64,000 bases of DNA, taken from NCBI RefSeq assembly GCF_000348985.1, contig NC_035922.1:447604-511603 (forward strand), written 5' to 3'. Below are positions 50,897-61,144 of this stretch, one piece after another (within the stretch, counting starts at the first letter, position 1; each line of letters starts with the position of its first letter). The DNA is from Huiozyma naganishii CBS 8797. Its lineage: Eukaryota; Ascomycota; Saccharomycetes; Saccharomycetales; Saccharomycetaceae. The translations under genes and the position numbers were made by a program. The notes under the pieces were generated by a model that was not told the origin of the DNA, did not search any database, and saw only the letters and a list, made by a program, of their open reading frames with translations.

Positions 50897-53800
50897 CTAT
50901 GCTGTAGCTTCAATGACGACTACCAAGTCCCCTGAATCAACGATATCACCATTTTCGTGTAGGATTTTGAGAACCTTACCTGACTGCCTGGCTGCAACAA
51001 TCATTTCGGTTTTCATAGCTTCTATTATAATCAACCCTTGTCCTGCCTCGATAATATCACCCACTGAGACAATAGGTTTCCAAAATCTTCCGGAGTACTC
51101 AGAGTATACCAATTCAGCAGTTTCTGGATATTCCTCCTGTACCTGTACCTTGCTAGTTTGAGAAGCTGAAAGCTCATCATTGGCTGACTTGATCAGTCTA
51201 ATAAATTCTTCCTTTTTCTCTCCATTTTGATTTTGGCAGAAAGTGTCTATGGAGTCTTTGTTAGCATCTACCCACTGTGTGTATTTGCCATGGTCAAACA
51301 CAGTGTCTTCAATTTCAACCACAAATTTACCATTATCGCAATCTTCAGTCAACTTCCCCAACTCCTCTTCGGAAACTGGATAAAATTCAACCTGGTCAAA
51401 TGGTGTCAACAGCCATGGGTGATCCACGGAAAAGTTGGAAAGCGACAGTTTGTCCCAGATAGGAATGGTCCTACCAGTCAACTGATAACCACCAGGAGAT
51501 GCAGCTGCATAAATACACATATACATCCCACCAAGCCCAACAACTCCCCTTTCGGTAAACGTTCTGGAGGGATTGTATTTACTCCCTAAAAATCTTTGTC
51601 TTGGATCCAATGGAACAGCACATGGAGAGCCTAAAAACACATCACCTAAACCAAGGACCATGAAACTAGCAGAATATATCATATCGTAAACATCTTTCCG
51701 CGTAATACCATTCACATCAGCAATAAAATCGACATTGTTAGGTAGCCATGGAGCAGTGGGCCGAATTGTTTCTTGATATCTGGTAACACAAGCTAATGTC
51801 TTGGAATCTTCGAAAGCCATGGGCAGTCTGAATTTTTTGGATTTAACTGACCAGTTATCATCAAAAGTGATTTCATTTTCGTAGGCCAGAAGAGTTTTCA
51901 TTAATTCATTCTGAGATATTTTATAACCATCAAATTCAATAAGAACTGATCTGACACCTTGGGACATTTCAACAATACCAATGGTCTTGTACTTTTTCAC
52001 TAATTCAATCAAGCAATGTACTCTGTAACTGAGGTTGAAGTTCATAATATTGTCACCATATTCCAACAGTATGTAACGGTCCCCAGCTTGTCTAAAAGTG
52101 GCTGTTGGGGCATGTTCGGATTTCTTTGATAACTGGGCCAAGACTGGGTTTTCAAATGTTGGTAAAATCAAATTGGATGAAAGTTCTTTTAGTAGACCAT
52201 CTTGGAACACTTCAATGGAAGCGTCTTGGGACTCTTTTAGCATTCTTGCGGTAGCGTAGTTGATGGGGACAAACTGAATAGAATCACCAGGTTTAACTTG
52301 TCCAATCTTCCATAGTTCAGCATCTGGAATAACGGCTTGGCAAACAAAACCACCTAGAGAAGGGCCATCACAAGTAACAATAACTGGCTCGTCACCAGTA
52401 AAGTTTATAGCACCCAAGGAGTAAACGTAATCATGAGTATTGGATGGGTGGAGACCACCTTCCCCACCATCAGCCCTTGCCCATTTTGGTTTTGGACCAA
52501 CTAGCCTGACACCAAATCTGTTGGAATTGTAGTGTACCTTCCACTGTTCAGAAAAGAACTCTTTGATGGACTCTTGGGTGAAGATATCTGGAGAGCCATG
52601 AGGGCCACATGTAACACCAACACACCATGTCTTGTTATTGGAAATAGTTGGAAGTAAAGTTTCTGGTATCTTACCAAAAGGTGCACTGTGTTCCGTTTCA
52701 TACGAAAAAACGACATCGCCAGCTTTCAAAACTCTGCCATTGTAACCACCTAGTTGACCTAAAGTAAATGTTGACTTTGATCCCAAGTATTCTGGAACAT
52801 CGATCTCACCTCTAATGGCCAAATAGATCCGGCAACCTGTACTCAATTTGCCAATCGATAATTGGTCACCCTTTTTAATCGAAACAGATTTAAACTGGCT
52901 GATGGGCTGCTCGTTGATTGTACAGGGAGCCAAACCACCAGTGATGGCAATTACAGAATCGCGGTGAAATTTAATTGTTGGGCCGGTTAACGTAACTTCA
53001 ATTGCGGGGGCGCTTGCCTTGTTACCAACAACCCGATTGGCTAGCCTGAAAGAATAGGCGTCCATTGGTCCAGAGGGTGGAACACCTATTCTCCAGTAGC
53101 CTGTTCTGCCAGGATAGTCTTGGATGGAGGTGTGAGCACCTGGTGTAATGATTTCAAAAGAAGATGTGGTATATTCGTAGCTGTTCAAAACATTTGTGGA
53201 GATCTTCACATCGTTGAACATTTGAGAAGAAGCAATCGATTTCAAGTAGTCCAAATTGGTGATACAGCCGTAAACCTTGGTTTCATTCAAAGCTTTGTTC
53301 AATTTGGCAAGTGCATCGGCACGGTCAGACCCATGAACTATAATCTTAGCCAATGTTGGATCATACTCAGCAGATACCACGCTACCTTTCTCCACCCATG
53401 TGTCTATTCTGGCCCAGGATGGAAATTTAACCTCGGTTAGTTGACCTGGAGAAGGTCTGAAATCCTTGACTGGGTTTTCGGCGTACAAACGAGCCTCCAT
53501 TGAGGCGCCTGTAATGGTGACATTAATAGTGTTAAAGTCAGGTGGATTACCAGCAGCAATTTGTAGCATCATTTCAACCAAATCCAACCCTGTGACCATT
53601 TCAGTGATAGGATGTTCAACTTGTAATCTAGCATTGACTTCCAAGAAATAAAACTGGTCTCTCTTTTCATCAAAAATGAATTCAACAGTACCGGCACATC
53701 TATAGTTCAGTAATGAGGCCAAGTTTTCAGCAGCATTTCTCAAAGCAGATCTTGTTTTCTCACTCAAATTAGGAGCAGGAGTCTCTTCGATAATCTTTTG

Positions 53801-56386
53801 GTTACGACGTCTAAGGAGCAAGTCCCGTTCACCCAATGCAATGGCATTACCTCTACCATCCCCCATTATTTGGACTTCCACGTGTCTTGCATTTTCAATA
53901 TATCTCTCGATGAAAACACCAGCGTCTCCGAAGTATGATTTTCCTTGATGTTGAACGGTAGCAAAAATCTGTTCGATTTCATCTTCGGTATCGACCTTTC
54001 TCAGACCAATACCACCACCACCTGCAGTAGATTTAACCATGACTGGATATTCGATTTTCCTAGCCACTTCCTTCGCCTCCTTAGCATCGATAATTAATGG
54101 AGAACCAGGGACTAGAGGGACATTTGCATTTTCAGCAATTTCTCTCGCAGAATGCTTCAACCCTAGTTTCCTGATAGTCTCTCCGGTAGGACCAACAAAC
54201 ACTATTCCTTCACGTTCACATCTATTGGAAAAATCAGCGTTCTCTGATAAAAACCCGTACCCTGGAATGATAGCGTCGGCATTGGATTCCTTTGCAGCAG
54301 CGATAATTTTGTCTATGTCCAAATAAGTTTCAGCAGCAGTGGATCCATTCAAGGCAATAGCAATGTCTGCATCGGTGACGTGCCTGGAGTATTTATCTGG
54401 GTCAGAATAAACAGCAATAGACTTGATATGAAGCTTTTTCAAAGTTTTCATAATTCTCACAGCAATTTCACCTCTGTTTGCAACTAAAACTCTATCAAAA
54501 GGCTTCTTCTGTGCAGCCTCTTGTTTTGCTAGATACTCCATGTACACTTTGAAGCTACCAAACGAGCTGATATCAACTGAGCCCTTGGATAGGTATCCTG
54601 ACTCTTCACAGATAAACGATTTTACCCACTCACCATCCTCAAGCTCAACCGAACCAATCCCTAGCGGCTCTGGAACCATCGAGATAAATTCACCGAAGCG
54701 TTCAGTTGGAACGGAATAAACTTCCAACTGAATCTGGCACCCAGTTGATGCATCAACCCTTCTTAGGCCGGGCTTTAGAACTGGACCGGTCTTAGGAAGA
54801 GCAAACAGTTGGTATTTCTTGGAAGTTTTTGGTGAAGATAAGTATGTGGCGTTTACTTTCTCTAGTTGCCAGTGTAAAGGAAGGCCCTTCAAATGTGCAC
54901 CAACCACAGCAAGCTTTATGGCGGACTTCGAGTTCACATCGGGACCTGTCAATTCATCGTCAAGACCTAAAACCATTTTGTCTGTAAAGGCACCGTAGCA
55001 TCTTGAACCATTTGGGAAAAGCTGTTGGAAATATCTCTTTGCCAAATCCAGCAAGGCATAGTCGGTGAACTTTTTCCCGATTAGTGTAATCCCATTCGAG
55101 AGATGGTCTTGTCTAAATCCGGCAGGAACAGCCAAGGCAGCTAAGTCAGCCAGGTTCACAAAGTTTGTCCATGTGCCCTGTCTAGAGTTTACGAGAACGG
55201 GCTCGTCGGCTACCTGTTGTAAAGTAGGGTTCAAAGGACAGGTCGGAACGCAAAGAACGTCGATATTTTCTAAAAGTTTATTAACTTTCTGCAAAATGCC
55301 TTGTCTTTTGTACTCAAACTTAAAGGCATCAGAAGCGTCAAAATTGGTGGCTGTTTTAATGATTGAGATAACAGTTGGATCCAAAGTATCCTCTGGCGGG
55401 TTGGATTCCAAAAACTTCTGTGTAGCAGCGTAGCGCTCGGCTACCCATGGACCCTCATATAGGCACCTCGCCAGATCTAGTAGCGGTTCAAAGTCAAGGG
55501 TGACAATGTTGGCACCTGTTTTCTTCAAAGCTTCAATTGCTCTGGCGTAAAGTTTGGGGTTCTCGGTTTCACCGTACCATGGAACATCCTTGGGGATCGC
55601 CACAGTGCAGTTGGTATTGAATTTATGCAATGGGTTTGGGGGGTAAGCTCTAGAATATTCATCATTTTCCCCATCTGGTTGACACATGATCTTGAAGCAA
55701 CGTTCCGCGTCTGTTAGATTTAACGCAAATATGGAAACACAGTCTAGAGACTTGCAAGCTGGAACAACGCCTTGGCAGGAAAAGACACCCTTCGTAGGTT
55801 TCAATCCTATTAAGTTATTTAAAGCCGCTGGCACACGACCAGAACCTGCCGTATCGGTACCGAGAGCAATCGGGACGATACCTTCAGCGACAACTCTCGC
55901 AGAGCCCGCAGAGGAGCCTCCAGAGACATACTTATCGTCGAAGACACAAGTCGTTTTTCCGTATGGTGACCTTGTGCCTACTAGTCCCGTTGCAAATTGG
56001 TCTAGATTAGTCTTACCAGCAATAATGGCGCCGGCATCTCTCAAAAGCTGGACAACTTTAGAGTCTTTCTCGGGTTCGTATGCAAATGATGGACAGGCAG
56101 CGGTTGTCGAGAACCCCTTGGCGTCTATGTTGTCCTTGATGGCAATTGGAACACCGTAAAGCGGAAGAGACTCTTTGTTCTCACGAGTTTGTAGTATTTG
56201 CCATTGTTGAGATAAGTTGTCCGCAGAAGCAACAGAAATCCAGGCAGGGTTTTCCGGAGCAGTAATTTGCGAGCTGATAAGATTCAAAAGTGTGTTGTAA
56301 GAAACTATTGGAGAAGAATTTTGGTGGAACTTGATCCATTGTTCAATGGACCAGCCCAAAGTTATTTCTGGTGTAGTAACAGTCAT
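50897..56386 (-). CDS. DUR1,2: Urea amidolyase Dur1,2
   Basis: Bifunctional cytosolic enzyme. The biotin-dependent urea carboxylase makes allophanate from urea, ATP and bicarbonate, and the allophanate hydrolase releases ammonia and CO2. The ATG at 56386 (MTVTTPEITLGWSI) gives 1829 residues, against 1835 in S. cerevisiae. An amidase-signature domain is N-terminal, with Lys84 (GVPIAIKDN), the GGSSAGS serines at about 158-159 and Ser183 (DTAGSGR). Then follow the hydrolase C-terminal domain, a biotin carboxylase ATP-grasp domain (VLVANRGEIAVRIM, about 640-1090), the carboxyltransferase, and a biotinyl domain with EAMKTEM and biotin-acceptor Lys1792. Upstream GATA and UIS-like sites fit nitrogen catabolite and allophanate control. 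Confidence 0.98.
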   Translation of the reverse strand: MTVTTPEITLGWSIEQWIKFHQNSSPIVSYNTLLNLISSQITAPENPAWISVASADNLSQQWQILQTRENKESLPLYGVPIAIKDNIDAKGFSTTAACPSFAYEPEKDSKVVQLLRDAGAIIAGKTNLDQFATGLVGTRSPYGKTTCVFDDKYVSGGSSAGSARVVAEGIVPIALGTDTAGSGRVPAALNNLIGLKPTKGVFSCQGVVPACKSLDCVSIFALNLTDAERCFKIMCQPDGENDEYSRAYPPNPLHKFNTNCTVAIPKDVPWYGETENPKLYARAIEALKKTGANIVTLDFEPLLDLARCLYEGPWVAERYAATQKFLESNPPEDTLDPTVISIIKTATNFDASDAFKFEYKRQGILQKVNKLLENIDVLCVPTCPLNPTLQQVADEPVLVNSRQGTWTNFVNLADLAALAVPAGFRQDHLSNGITLIGKKFTDYALLDLAKRYFQQLFPNGSRCYGAFTDKMVLGLDDELTGPDVNSKSAIKLAVVGAHLKGLPLHWQLEKVNATYLSSPKTSKKYQLFALPKTGPVLKPGLRRVDASTGCQIQLEVYSVPTERFGEFISMVPEPLGIGSVELEDGEWVKSFICEESGYLSKGSVDISSFGSFKVYMEYLAKQEAAQKKPFDRVLVANRGEIAVRIMKTLKKLHIKSIAVYSDPDKYSRHVTDADIAIALNGSTAAETYLDIDKIIAAAKESNADAIIPGYGFLSENADFSNRCEREGIVFVGPTGETIRKLGLKHSAREIAENANVPLVPGSPLIIDAKEAKEVARKIEYPVMVKSTAGGGGIGLRKVDTEDEIEQIFATVQHQGKSYFGDAGVFIERYIENARHVEVQIMGDGRGNAIALGERDLLLRRRNQKIIEETPAPNLSEKTRSALRNAAENLASLLNYRCAGTVEFIFDEKRDQFYFLEVNARLQVEHPITEMVTGLDLVEMMLQIAAGNPPDFNTINVTITGASMEARLYAENPVKDFRPSPGQLTEVKFPSWARIDTWVEKGSVVSAEYDPTLAKIIVHGSDRADALAKLNKALNETKVYGCITNLDYLKSIASSQMFNDVKISTNVLNSYEYTTSSFEIITPGAHTSIQDYPGRTGYWRIGVPPSGPMDAYSFRLANRVVGNKASAPAIEVTLTGPTIKFHRDSVIAITGGLAPCTINEQPISQFKSVSIKKGDQLSIGKLSTGCRIYLAIRGEIDVPEYLGSKSTFTLGQLGGYNGRVLKAGDVVFSYETEHSAPFGKIPETLLPTISNNKTWCVGVTCGPHGSPDIFTQESIKEFFSEQWKVHYNSNRFGVRLVGPKPKWARADGGEGGLHPSNTHDYVYSLGAINFTGDEPVIVTCDGPSLGGFVCQAVIPDAELWKIGQVKPGDSIQFVPINYATARMLKESQDASIEVFQDGLLKELSSNLILPTFENPVLAQLSKKSEHAPTATFRQAGDRYILLEYGDNIMNFNLSYRVHCLIELVKKYKTIGIVEMSQGVRSVLIEFDGYKISQNELMKTLLAYENEITFDDNWSVKSKKFRLPMAFEDSKTLACVTRYQETIRPTAPWLPNNVDFIADVNGITRKDVYDMIYSASFMVLGLGDVFLGSPCAVPLDPRQRFLGSKYNPSRTFTERGVVGLGGMYMCIYAAASPGGYQLTGRTIPIWDKLSLSNFSVDHPWLLTPFDQVEFYPVSEEELGKLTEDCDNGKFVVEIEDTVFDHGKYTQWVDANKDSIDTFCQNQNGEKKEEFIRLIKSANDELSASQTSKVQVQEEYPETAELVYSEYSGRFWKPIVSVGDIIEAGQGLIIIEAMKTEMIVAARQSGKVLKILHENGDIVDSGDLVVVIEATA

Positions 56387-58208
56387 TGTATTTAGCAATG
56401 TTGAGTAGTGCTAACAGATTAAAAATGAAATGTTTGGGTATTTAGGTCTACAATAGAGTGGGAAACGAAAATAGATCACATCCATCGGGAAATACCTCAC
56501 CCGAAAGATGGAAGACTTTTATAATAAACGGACCCGGCAAAAGACTTTGTCATCTAGATAATGCACTAGTTTAACGGGGTAATAAAATGTTGCTATCTAG
56601 AGCACTGTGGAAAGATAGCACAAATTTCATATCAGACGGTGAGGCAAAGGTGTCCCTTTTGACCAAACTGCAGTGAAAACATAGAACAAGATATTCCGGG
56701 CACTTGAGTTCTCAGATTGTGTTCTCAATTTTCTTACTGATAAGAAAGATTAGACAGCGCTTATCTCAACTGCAGGTTTCTTCTTTCGGTAAAAGCCAAC
56801 GAATTGTCGTTTTGCAATTTTCGGGTAACTATTTCTTCTTTCGGAATTTTTCATTTTGAAAATGCGCATTTTTTCGCGGGAGTGCGCAAAGAGGCTCGAT
56901 CTAGTTGCGATGTTTTTTAACGTACAATCAACAGCGATAGATACATGTATGTTCACGGCCTTTGGGAGATTGGAAAGTGCGCTTAGATGGTACCTGGATG
57001 CCTATGTTACGGATTATCATCATAGTAATATCATTGAATTACCTCATAAAAGATTTTTATGGACTGCCCACGTTATTTTGTTTAACGTAGAAATGACTAA
57101 GCTAAAAGCCCCAAACTTAAAAGTTATTTCTTCTTCGATCTTCTTCAGGGTAAAAAGATGTCAAATCTGTGTTTCTCAAATTTGCGTACTTCAGAAAGTG
57201 AACAAACAAGTAAAAGTATGACTGGTGGCCACATAAAACACCAAAAAAAAGGCAAAAATGTAGAGGCACGCACGCATTTCTAGTAGGCGCATTACACCCG
57301 TTTATCGTTTTCGAAGAGCCCTTGCTGTCTTGGGCTTGTAATATTGTGCTATTTAACAACAGAATATACGCATAACCGTTTTTGCTCCGCCCGGCGTCAT
57401 ATAAGTATAGCAATGCCTAAGTCGAAAAAAAAATATTGGTATCAATACTCTAGGTGTTTGAATACTTTATTAGCACAGTAATCGTGCTGATTCAAGTGCT
57501 TAAATTGCCGCATCTTAAAGATCAATGCTTTTGTAAGATGCCTTATTGTAATCTTGCGTTTACGCATATGTAAAAGAGGGATTTAAAGTCAAGACGGGAA
57601 AAAGCAAAACAGTACTTCAGAAAGTAATACATAAGAGTGTCTTTCTCGCGGCACTTTTTGTGAAATTTAGTGTCACGTCAATTACATCATCTTTTTGCTC
57701 AAAATGCGCCAATTGGCGCTTTCTCTGTTCACGCCCTCTTAAATACTTTCCTAAAAAGAAATAAAACCTTAAAAGCTTTATGTTCTTTTGAAGTGATATT
57801 CGGTACAACATCAAATATATACGTTACTCTCAGCAAGCTTCTGCTCATATTCTTCAGAGAAAAGATTTGAAAGGATTTTCAGGTCACATTTATATTCCAT
57901 TCAGATGTATAAGAATTGCTTCCAATAAGTGGTAGTGTACCTTATTAAAACAAAATATGAAGTCCTTTGGATGGTTTCGGATGATGGATAAGTATTAAGA
58001 CTGAAATATAGCATTTGTACTTACGATTCGCAGATCATTCACGTAACTGTGTTCTTTTTCCAAGGTTTCAGGTTGCCCGAGCTTCTTTTTTTGATACCAC
58101 CCTCTTGTAAGAAAATATCCACTACTCGTATACAAGAAAACCAGAGAACTAATACCCTTATAATACTCGTCTCGTACTACGGATATTATGGAGTACCCAA
58201 AAAATAAA
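56387..58208. other. Long non-coding region upstream of DUR1,2
   Basis: About 1.8 kb containing the DUR1,2 promoter, then AT-rich sequence. The ORFs 56856-57221 and 57117-57413 have no protein features. S. cerevisiae has ERV15, AME1 and NGR1 beyond DUR1,2; none are visible here. Confidence 0.6.
56739..56822 (-). promoter_or_regulatory. GATA and allophanate-response-like sites of DUR1,2
   Basis: GATAAG at 56739-56744 and its inverse CTTATC at 56760-56765 form an inverted GATA pair (Gln3/Gat1/Dal80-type). On the minus strand 56822-56811 reads GAAAATTGCAAA, matching 10 of 12 bases of the Dal82 UIS-ALL element GAAAATTGCGTT. They are 350-440 bp upstream of the ATG. Both element types control DUR1,2 in S. 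cerevisiae. Confidence 0.65.
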
Positions 58209-58280
58209 GACTCGCACTCAGGATTGAACTAAGGACCAACAGATTTGCAATCTGCTGCGCTACCGCTGCGCCATACGAGC
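58209..58280 (-). tRNA. tRNA-Cys (GCA anticodon)
   Basis: The reverse strand reads GCTCGTATGGCGCAGCGGTA at the start, with anticodon arm GATTGCAAATC (anticodon GCA) and T loop TTCAATC. It is nearly identical to yeast tRNA-Cys and has no intron. It is 72 nt with a T-run terminator just downstream. The 3' end differs: GCGAG is followed by TC rather than CT. This makes the first acceptor pair G1-U72 and the discriminator base C73, whereas yeast tRNA-Cys has G1-C72 and U73, a key identity element for cysteinyl-tRNA synthetase. Confidence 0.92.
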
Positions 58281-58665
58281 AATTAAAAAACAATTTTTTG
58301 AAATGTGTAGCCTGTCCTTATACATTAAATTTTAACACATGCCCTATATAATAAATGTCAATTAAACATGTTAATAAACTAGTTAGCATCTCAGTTAAGT
58401 ATGTTTAAAGGTTCTGGTAGTATATTTTCCAACTTTATTGTATTCACAAAAAGACTGAACCATTACCACACCCAGCTTTGAAAGCAGTTTAATAACAAGA
58501 GTAGTTTAACCCATACTGTTTCTGATTACCAGAATGTTAAGTAACTTGTAGCTGTTCTTCGTAATAGCCTTTCTTTTTTTGTATATTTACCATATGTTCA
58601 TTTCCTTACTGAGAGAAAGACCGGATACATCCCTCTAAAATAAGTACCTAGTAATAGTTGGCTTT

Positions 58666-59067
58666 TGTTGGAATTCCGCAGATGAATACAGAAATGCGGT
58701 AAGTAAAATTAGAGACGCTACAATTGAGGTAGTGGTCTCGCCAGCTGTCATTCACGCGTTTTTACCCAGATTCGGTAGTAACGCGTAAAATGAAAGCTAA
58801 CACAAGCCAAAAGATTTCCTCTTTGGTTAGGAATAGCCGAATAGGAAAAGTTTTGCATCGTGGACGAAGTGGTTTATTCATCTCAGAATTAACCATATAA
58901 AAGCACACGATATAGCTCGTTTCTCTCGAAGAATTTTAGCAAGATTAATATTTAATTTTGTATTTTATTTAGAGGTTTCTTTCTCACTACGGTGAGGGCA
59001 AGAATTCCTATAATACAGGTTAAACAACTACATCCTGAGATGTCTTGGTCCAGAGGAACAACCAACA
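58666..59067 (+). mobile_element. Possible degenerate LTR upstream of tRNA-Cys
   Basis: Starts TGTTGGAATTCC, like the Ty1-class LTR start TGTTGGAATA, and could end at CCAACA (59062-59067), the exact inverse of TGTTGG. It lies about 385 bp upstream of the tRNA gene, where Ty1-type elements insert. A CATATAAAAG TATA-like box is internal (near 58893). No target-site duplication is found, so the limits are uncertain. Confidence 0.25.
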
Positions 59068-59402
59068 ACAAGCTAAAATCCTTCGAGAGCTTCGATCAGC
59101 TTTACGCTTCCTCAAAAAAAAAGGCATTACACAATCACTAGTAGGGATTAAATAAAGGGGAACAATCCGAATAAAACAAGGTTCAGACCACTTAGCTTTA
59201 AACAAATTATTTATACAATATCTTGTTTTTAGAATTTCTTCATAATTTATGCGTAACAGTTCGTCCTTGCATGAGTATAAATATACTTCAACATATAGTG
59301 AGCTCCAAATACATCTTTCAATCCACCTCTTTATATTGTTTACTGACAGGAGTTCAAGGCTTTGACACTACTCTCACATGTAAGAATGTAGAATTTTGGA
59401 CC

Positions 59403-59429
59403 AATGTTCCCGCTTCCGTTGGGAACATT
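59403..59429. repeat. Perfect 9-bp inverted repeat
   Basis: AATGTTCCC (59403-59411) and GGGAACATT (59421-59429) are separated by the 9-nt loop GCTTCCGTT. Transcribed, it would make a stable hairpin. No gene adjoins it. Confidence 0.9.
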
Positions 59430-60155
59430 CATCTCCCAGTACGTAATTACCCCAACAAATTATTCTCGCCACCTTTTTGATCAGTTTTGAAATCGAAGAA
59501 AGTGGTTTGAGTTTACAATGTCCCACTTTCATTTCAGGCATTCTCGAGACAACTGCAATGTTTTCTTAGTGTATTTAATTAAAGAAAGAAGGTCTGGCGG
59601 GACTAACAAAAAACGGGAGGAGACCAAAATAATGATAAAATAAACACCAATTATCCCATTATATTCGGTTTTCTCCAAGCCTCTGATGTAATTGGTACGT
59701 AAAGAAAGAAAGACATATTTCAGATCAATATCGATAAACATAAGGCGGTGGGAAACAGTATCGACTGGCGCAATAGAAGCATAGTTTTTTGAACTGCCAT
59801 CTTCTGAATTCAAAAGAGAGAGTATACATAGCACATGCCCAAAAACTTCTAATAGTACTAAAGCGTTTCAAGAACTTCATCAGAACGATGCATGCCTTAA
59901 GGTACATTCATCAGTATTTTATGTTACCCGGCCATGCTGTAACTTTCTATCATTTTCTTTTTTCACTTCTTTCTAGCGCTCCATTTCTATAGCACAGTTT
60001 AAAGCGATGTGGTAAAGGTCGAACAGTAGCGCTACCAAACAAATTAATTCTGCGAAAGTAGTTTTGGGCAACTTTTAAGGTTGAAGCTTGAGCTTCTCGT
60101 ATCTTCTCATCATTATATTCTTTTTTTTTAACTCTCCCACATACCAGCCACAGGC

Positions 60156-60932
60156 ATGGTGATACCACTGACAAGAAAACTACTTAGAGATTGGAAACAC
60201 ATTTGTAGGAGTACCATCAACAAGACTACAGAATCAAAAAGGTACGTTTTGAAACCGCAGGATACTAATGTACATATTTGGCATTTACTGCTTTTAGAAC
60301 CCGTCGTTGGACTTGAGCTTTATTTCATTCTATATGTTGACGATAATGTGCTTTCATTGAGATGTTTAACTCCTAATGAAAACTTTCCACTTAAGATGAA
60401 TGTAAACATCTCTTACATGTGGCCGATATTAAGAAAGGAGGGTTTTTTTGGATTAATAATGAAGTTGTGGTATTTATTTTATGGCGGTGTTGGGACTGTT
60501 CAGAAGATGGAGCCTGTTTCGAGATTATTAAAAGCGTGGAATAGAATTATGTACAGAAATTTTACCGTATGTTTCCCAGAGGTAACGGGATATTTGCAAG
60601 AAGGTGACTATGAAATGGTGAAGGATTTGTCGAAGCAACTGAAAGAATATCAGCATTGCGGTGCTCAGCCCATAATACATTCCAAAATGAACGAGCACAA
60701 CCGCACCAATATACACGAAAGCTTTGAAGCACTTAGCTCTCATACCAACGATGAAGGTTTGAGAATGTTCGATGACGTCTTCTGTCCAAACGCAGTTTCT
60801 CAAAGTCCAACTGATAAGAGAAATAACTTGTTCAGGTCTGATTTGATAATCTATACTCAAGAAGATGAGGGCCCACCAAAAAAAGAAGGAGACTCTAAGT
60901 TTCATTCATACTGGTACACCCGCTTTTCTTAG
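60156..60932 (+). CDS. UBS1: Ubc-like Cdc34 regulator Ubs1
   Basis: UBS1 in S. cerevisiae is a suppressor and positive regulator of the ubiquitin-conjugating enzyme Cdc34 and has weak Ubc-fold similarity. 258 residues (S. cerevisiae 277). The N-terminus (LTRKLLRDWKHICRSTINK, then NVHIWHLLLLEP, then FPLKMNVNISYMWPILRKEG) follows the E2 fold order of first helix, beta-meander and FP segment. No HPN motif or active-site Cys is evident, which agrees with a non-catalytic E2-like protein. The assignment also rests on the following genes TYR1, POP7 and PEX32, which form the run YBR165W-YBR168W in S. cerevisiae. Confidence 0.82.
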   Translation: MVIPLTRKLLRDWKHICRSTINKTTESKRYVLKPQDTNVHIWHLLLLEPVVGLELYFILYVDDNVLSLRCLTPNENFPLKMNVNISYMWPILRKEGFFGLIMKLWYLFYGGVGTVQKMEPVSRLLKAWNRIMYRNFTVCFPEVTGYLQEGDYEMVKDLSKQLKEYQHCGAQPIIHSKMNEHNRTNIHESFEALSSHTNDEGLRMFDDVFCPNAVSQSPTDKRNNLFRSDLIIYTQEDEGPPKKEGDSKFHSYWYTRFS

Positions 60933-61144
60933 CAAGCGAAGGTGTTTCCATTTTCATGAGAATTAATCCACTTCACTTCTTTTTTAAATACCAAGGACTT
61001 TTTTGGCTGCATTTATTGCATCTGCTGTTTTGCTTCAGCGTCAACTTATATATCTATATTTCTATGCATTTCATACAAGGGATATACCCATTCCATTCCT
61101 TTACCTGACTATTTCGTAGTATTCAAATGAATTTGATGATGAGC

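Larger units (their letters stand above)
58281..60155. other. Non-coding gap between tRNA-Cys and UBS1
   Basis: About 1.9 kb, AT-rich. No supported gene: the ORFs at 59020-59205, 59223-59480 and 59529-59834 have no recognisable features. It contains an LTR-start-like TGTTGGAATTCC at 58666 and a perfect 9-bp inverted repeat at 59403-59429. Confidence 0.55.

Noticed and set aside
56856..57221. 121-codon plus-strand ORF upstream of DUR1,2
   Set aside because: No family features. It overlaps another frame on the opposite strand and lies in AT-rich gap sequence.
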